Made by a program: the position numbers and the translations under genes. 64,000 nt of DNA from Macrotrachela quadricornifera (lineage: Eukaryota; Rotifera; Eurotatoria; Philodinida; Philodinidae): the NCBI GenBank assembly GCA_022393335.1, contig JAJEKB010021268.1, forward strand, positions 1 through 64,000, written 5' to 3'. Shown here piece after piece: positions 61,237-64,000 of this stretch. The number at the start of each line of letters is the position of its first letter. Position 1 is the stretch's first letter. The notes beneath the pieces were generated by a model. That model searched no databases. It was not told the DNA's origin and saw nothing but the letters and a program-made list of their open reading frames with translations.

Positions 61237-63307
61237 TTATTGATAATAAGATGAAGAAAATGAATATGGAGATGAATATCGACTTGCAGCAGCAGCTGCT
61301 GCAAATGAAGAAAATGGATTTGTTGAAGGAGTTGATGTTAATGGTGTTATTGGTGTATAAGCAAATGAATATGTTGGAGGAAAACGAGAATAAGGTGATG
61401 TATATAAATTTGGATCATAAAAATGTGATTGAAATTGATTTTCATATAAATCTGTAAATGTTGTTGTTGAATCTGGTACATCAACTGTAGTATTTGTTGA
61501 TATAATACGTGATGGTGGTGTTTGATCATCATCACCTGAACTCGATTTACATCGTTTAGATGTATCTGGTGTTGGATAAATATTTTGATTATAATCATTA
61601 TCATCATCAAGACATCGTTTTGTTGATTTAACATCTCTAATAAATAAGAAATATTAGAATAAATTAAAAATTATTATTATTATTTTTTTTCTCTTACTTT
61701 CGATTCGCATGTCCATTATTTTCACGAAAACCTTTTGCAAACTATAATAGAAAAGAAAAAAAAATGATATGAAAAATTTCATTTATTTATTAGTGACATG
61801 ATTCTCAATTATCCTTTGTTCGTAGTGTTCAAAATTACTTACTGGATTATGATCAATTTTTAATCTAGTAACCTAAAATAAATTAAAAATATGATTTAAA
61901 AAAAAAAGAAAGAAAGAAAATTTTTATTTTATTATTTACATTTTCATTTTGATAAGCAGTTACAGCAATAAATTGAGTTTCAGGAAAAACAAATATATTA
62001 ACATTATCAAATGATGGTATTAATAATTTATTATCAATATTTGATGAATTAAAAGATTGTATTATATGAAGACGAGGAATATATTTATGCATTGAATTAA
62101 GTACAATCTATAAATATAATTTAATATAAAAAATAAAATAAAACATAATTTACATGTCCATTTTGATCAGCTGTATTATTTGTTAATTTAAGTTTACTAA
62201 ATGATAATGCTTGTTTCATTAATTGTGCACCAGTTGAATTACTATCAGGATGAGGATAAAAACGACCAGGCACTAATAGAAAAAAAGAAAGTTATTTTAA
62301 AATAAAAACTAATATATTTACTATGTGGTTCAGCTGCACCAGTAACTATCCATTGTGAATTATGATATTTATATCGATGATTATCAACAGGTACAACATC
62401 CATATAAACAATATATTTACTTGTTGGATCGAGACCAGTTATTGAAACTTTAAATGTTGGAAACATACGTCTAAATACATTTAGAAAGATTATTTAGTTA
62501 TAGATCTTCTGATTTTTATCTCAACCTATCGAACACTTCGATGTATTGATGAGACTTTAGTAAATAAAAGTAAAACTCGACAGAGCGTAACTTTAGGGAC
62601 GTGTAGAGGGATACAATCTCATATAAGAAATATGAATAAAAATAACGAATTGATGTTATCTAACTTTAATTTTTTTTTGTACATTTTTCGAGTTTGTTGA
62701 GAAAGAATCTCCTTGATTTTTGACTAATATATGTACTTCTTCAGAGAAATGATCAAGCTATTCACAATATAAAATCTCAAAGGATTAATTCAATCGATCA
62801 ACATATTTATGACGAAATATTTCTCCAGAGATTCTAATAATAAAATTTTCTTTTACCTTCCATTTTTTGTTATAATCATTTCTAAATTAAGTTCAGCAAA
62901 ACGTTTCCATAAATCCATATTTTCTAATTTAACATCAATATTTGGATCAACACGTTTTGTCGTATGAACAAATGCGTAAGGTGATCGACTTGTATCTATT
63001 CAATAAATATTTATCAAAAAACAAAAACAGATAAAAATTTTAGTTATTTACCAGTAAATGAAGGCATATCATCATAAAAATTAAAACCAAATCCATATGC
63101 TGATGTTGATGGATGACTATAAACAAATGGTATTGGTGATTTGTGATGATGTGTATGTGAATATGGAATACGTGAAGAATTAAAAAATCCATCCGAATCA
63201 TCATCATTTTGATATAATGATTTATTTCCATCATCTGAGATAGCAAGTATGGAATCAGATGATGATAGTTGAGGTTGCATTATTGATGGTGTCAAGTAGG
63301 ATAACAT
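61237..63307 (-). CDS. T-box transcription factor
   Basis: Complement of eight exons (63052-63307, 62857-62995, 62322-62470, 62154-62272, 61940-62107, 61843-61872, 61698-61741, 61237-61636), 434 residues, all phases closing. The T-box (about 100-300) contains [109 protein letters not shown] and [14 protein letters not shown]. These are the DNA-contacting and dimer segments of the domain, so it is a nuclear sequence-specific regulator. The subfamily is uncertain: EPHMPGRFY is closest in memory to Tbx6/16 or Tbx4/5 types. The C-terminal region is rich in Ser, Tyr, Pro and Ala, typical of activation regions. The N-terminus is Ser/His-rich. The 386-bp intron 2 is the longest. Confidence 0.92.
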
Positions 63308-63823
63308 TTGTGACGTAATTCAATTGATTCGTACAGGTATCTATATGATCAAGTTAAAATAATTGAAAGAGAGAGAGAGAGAGAAATGAAAAAAAAATGT
63401 TTTTCGTTTATCGTCCAATCAATTCATTTGTCCAATAAAATTTCTTTTTCTTTTCTTTTTTCTTTGAAACTAAAGAATATTATCTTTTTCTTCTTCAATA
63501 AACATTTAGACCATTTATATTTATTGCAATTGCAACTATAACTATACTTTTTTTTGTTTTTATGATGTGTGACTATAATCATTTATGAATAGAGAGCAAA
63601 AAAAAAAAAAGAACGAGTCATTTAAAATTTTGTGATGATGTGATCGATTCTCAAGAGACTATGTTTAACTAGTGTGAAAATCCTATTTGAAATATTAAAT
63701 TAATTTTGTTTTTATATATTTTAACAAGTTTAGATCATCAAAAATGATCTATTTTATTTTTTTTTTAAATATATAAACATATACAAGAAAAAAAATTCGT
63801 TGTTCGATTTTCTTTTTTTAATA
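63308..63823. other. intergenic with GA microsatellite
   Basis: (GA)n at about 63371-63386, plus poly-A and poly-T tracts. No exon recognised. It holds the T-box gene promoter and the 3' UTR of the next minus-strand gene. Confidence 0.45.
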
Positions 63824-64000
63824 TCAAAAAAATGTTGGATTTGTTTGATAAATTGATGTTGGATGATAATATGTCGGTGTTGATCCTATATAAGAATATG
63901 CTGGATTATAAATCGTTGATGATGAATTTTGATGATATATTGAAGGAAAATTAAATATTGTTGTATCACTGTTTTGTTCATAATTTGATATATTAGGATT
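63824..64000 (-). CDS. 3' end of a minus-strand gene, Tyr/Ser/Pro-rich C-terminus
   Basis: From the right edge, an open frame of 58 codons runs to TGA 63824-63826. It is rich in Tyr, Ser, Asn and Pro (NPAYSYIGSTPTYYHPTSIY) and resembles the C-terminal region of the neighbouring T-box protein in composition and in SPYS/PTYS-like words. It could be the last exon of a second T-box gene in tandem; the window ends before any diagnostic domain. Confidence 0.5.
   Translation of the reverse strand, partial: NPNISNYEQNSDTTIFNFPSIYHQNSSSTIYNPAYSYIGSTPTYYHPTSIYQTNPTFF

Noticed and set aside
1..64000. tRNA, rRNA, CRISPR or bacterial operon signals
   Set aside because: None seen. Short inverted repeats present are transposon ends or hairpins, and no regularly spaced identical repeats with unique spacers exist.

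Overview
The window is eukaryotic nuclear DNA. It is AT-rich, its genes are split by many short (about 50-100 bp) GT-AG introns, and there are no operons with ribosome binding sites. The best guess is a bdelloid rotifer. An NHL-repeat gene, an ADP-ribosyltransferase (ART) gene, a broken ART-TPR gene, much old transposon debris and splice-acceptor-like AGs just before several start codons all fit that group. This is inferred from gene content; no marker gene fixes the species.

Layout. From 1 to about 31.5 kb the window is gene-poor and repeat-rich. It holds an NHL-repeat gene (275-1188, minus), an intact two-exon ART gene (11713-12582, minus) and an ART-TPR pseudogene (about 25428-27140, minus). 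Between them lie nested DNA transposons (a hAT-like element with an 8-bp target duplication that carries a TTAA-flanked element), several foldback elements, a 1.04-kb palindrome, a minisatellite and retrotransposon scraps. From 31.5 to 43.9 kb all genes are on the plus strand: a small membrane protein, CTR9 (Paf1 complex), DMAP1 (NuA4/SRCAP chromatin complexes) and a secreted cystatin-like protein with an acidic tail. From 44 to 49.5 kb the sequence is mostly dead: a TRIP13/PCH2 pseudogene interrupted by a foldback element, an orphan exon and a possible MULE transposase remnant. From 49.5 to 64 kb genes are dense again: an unknown 147-residue protein, EIF2S1 (eIF2 alpha, minus), COQ6 (ubiquinone synthesis), a sirtuin of the class M type, two tandem transgelin/calponin-like genes with a NEK1-like C-terminal fragment between them, a T-box gene (minus), and the 3' end of another minus-strand gene at the right edge.

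Exon structures were joined by hand from reading frame, splice sites and family similarity. For CTR9, DMAP1, EIF2S1, COQ6, the sirtuin, both transgelins and the T-box gene, every exon phase closes and the product length is close to the family norm, or at least plausible for it. The most notable points are: (1) the class-M-like sirtuin, with Gln where deacetylating sirtuins have catalytic His, which points to ADP-ribosyl transfer and possible horizontal origin; (2) Thr in place of the regulatory Ser51 of eIF2 alpha; (3) two 620-bp foldback elements with TTA duplications that share end and internal motifs; (4) a COQ6 intron with no AG anywhere in it; (5) possible spliced-leader acceptor sites, including at the closely packed CTR9-DMAP1-cystatin trio.
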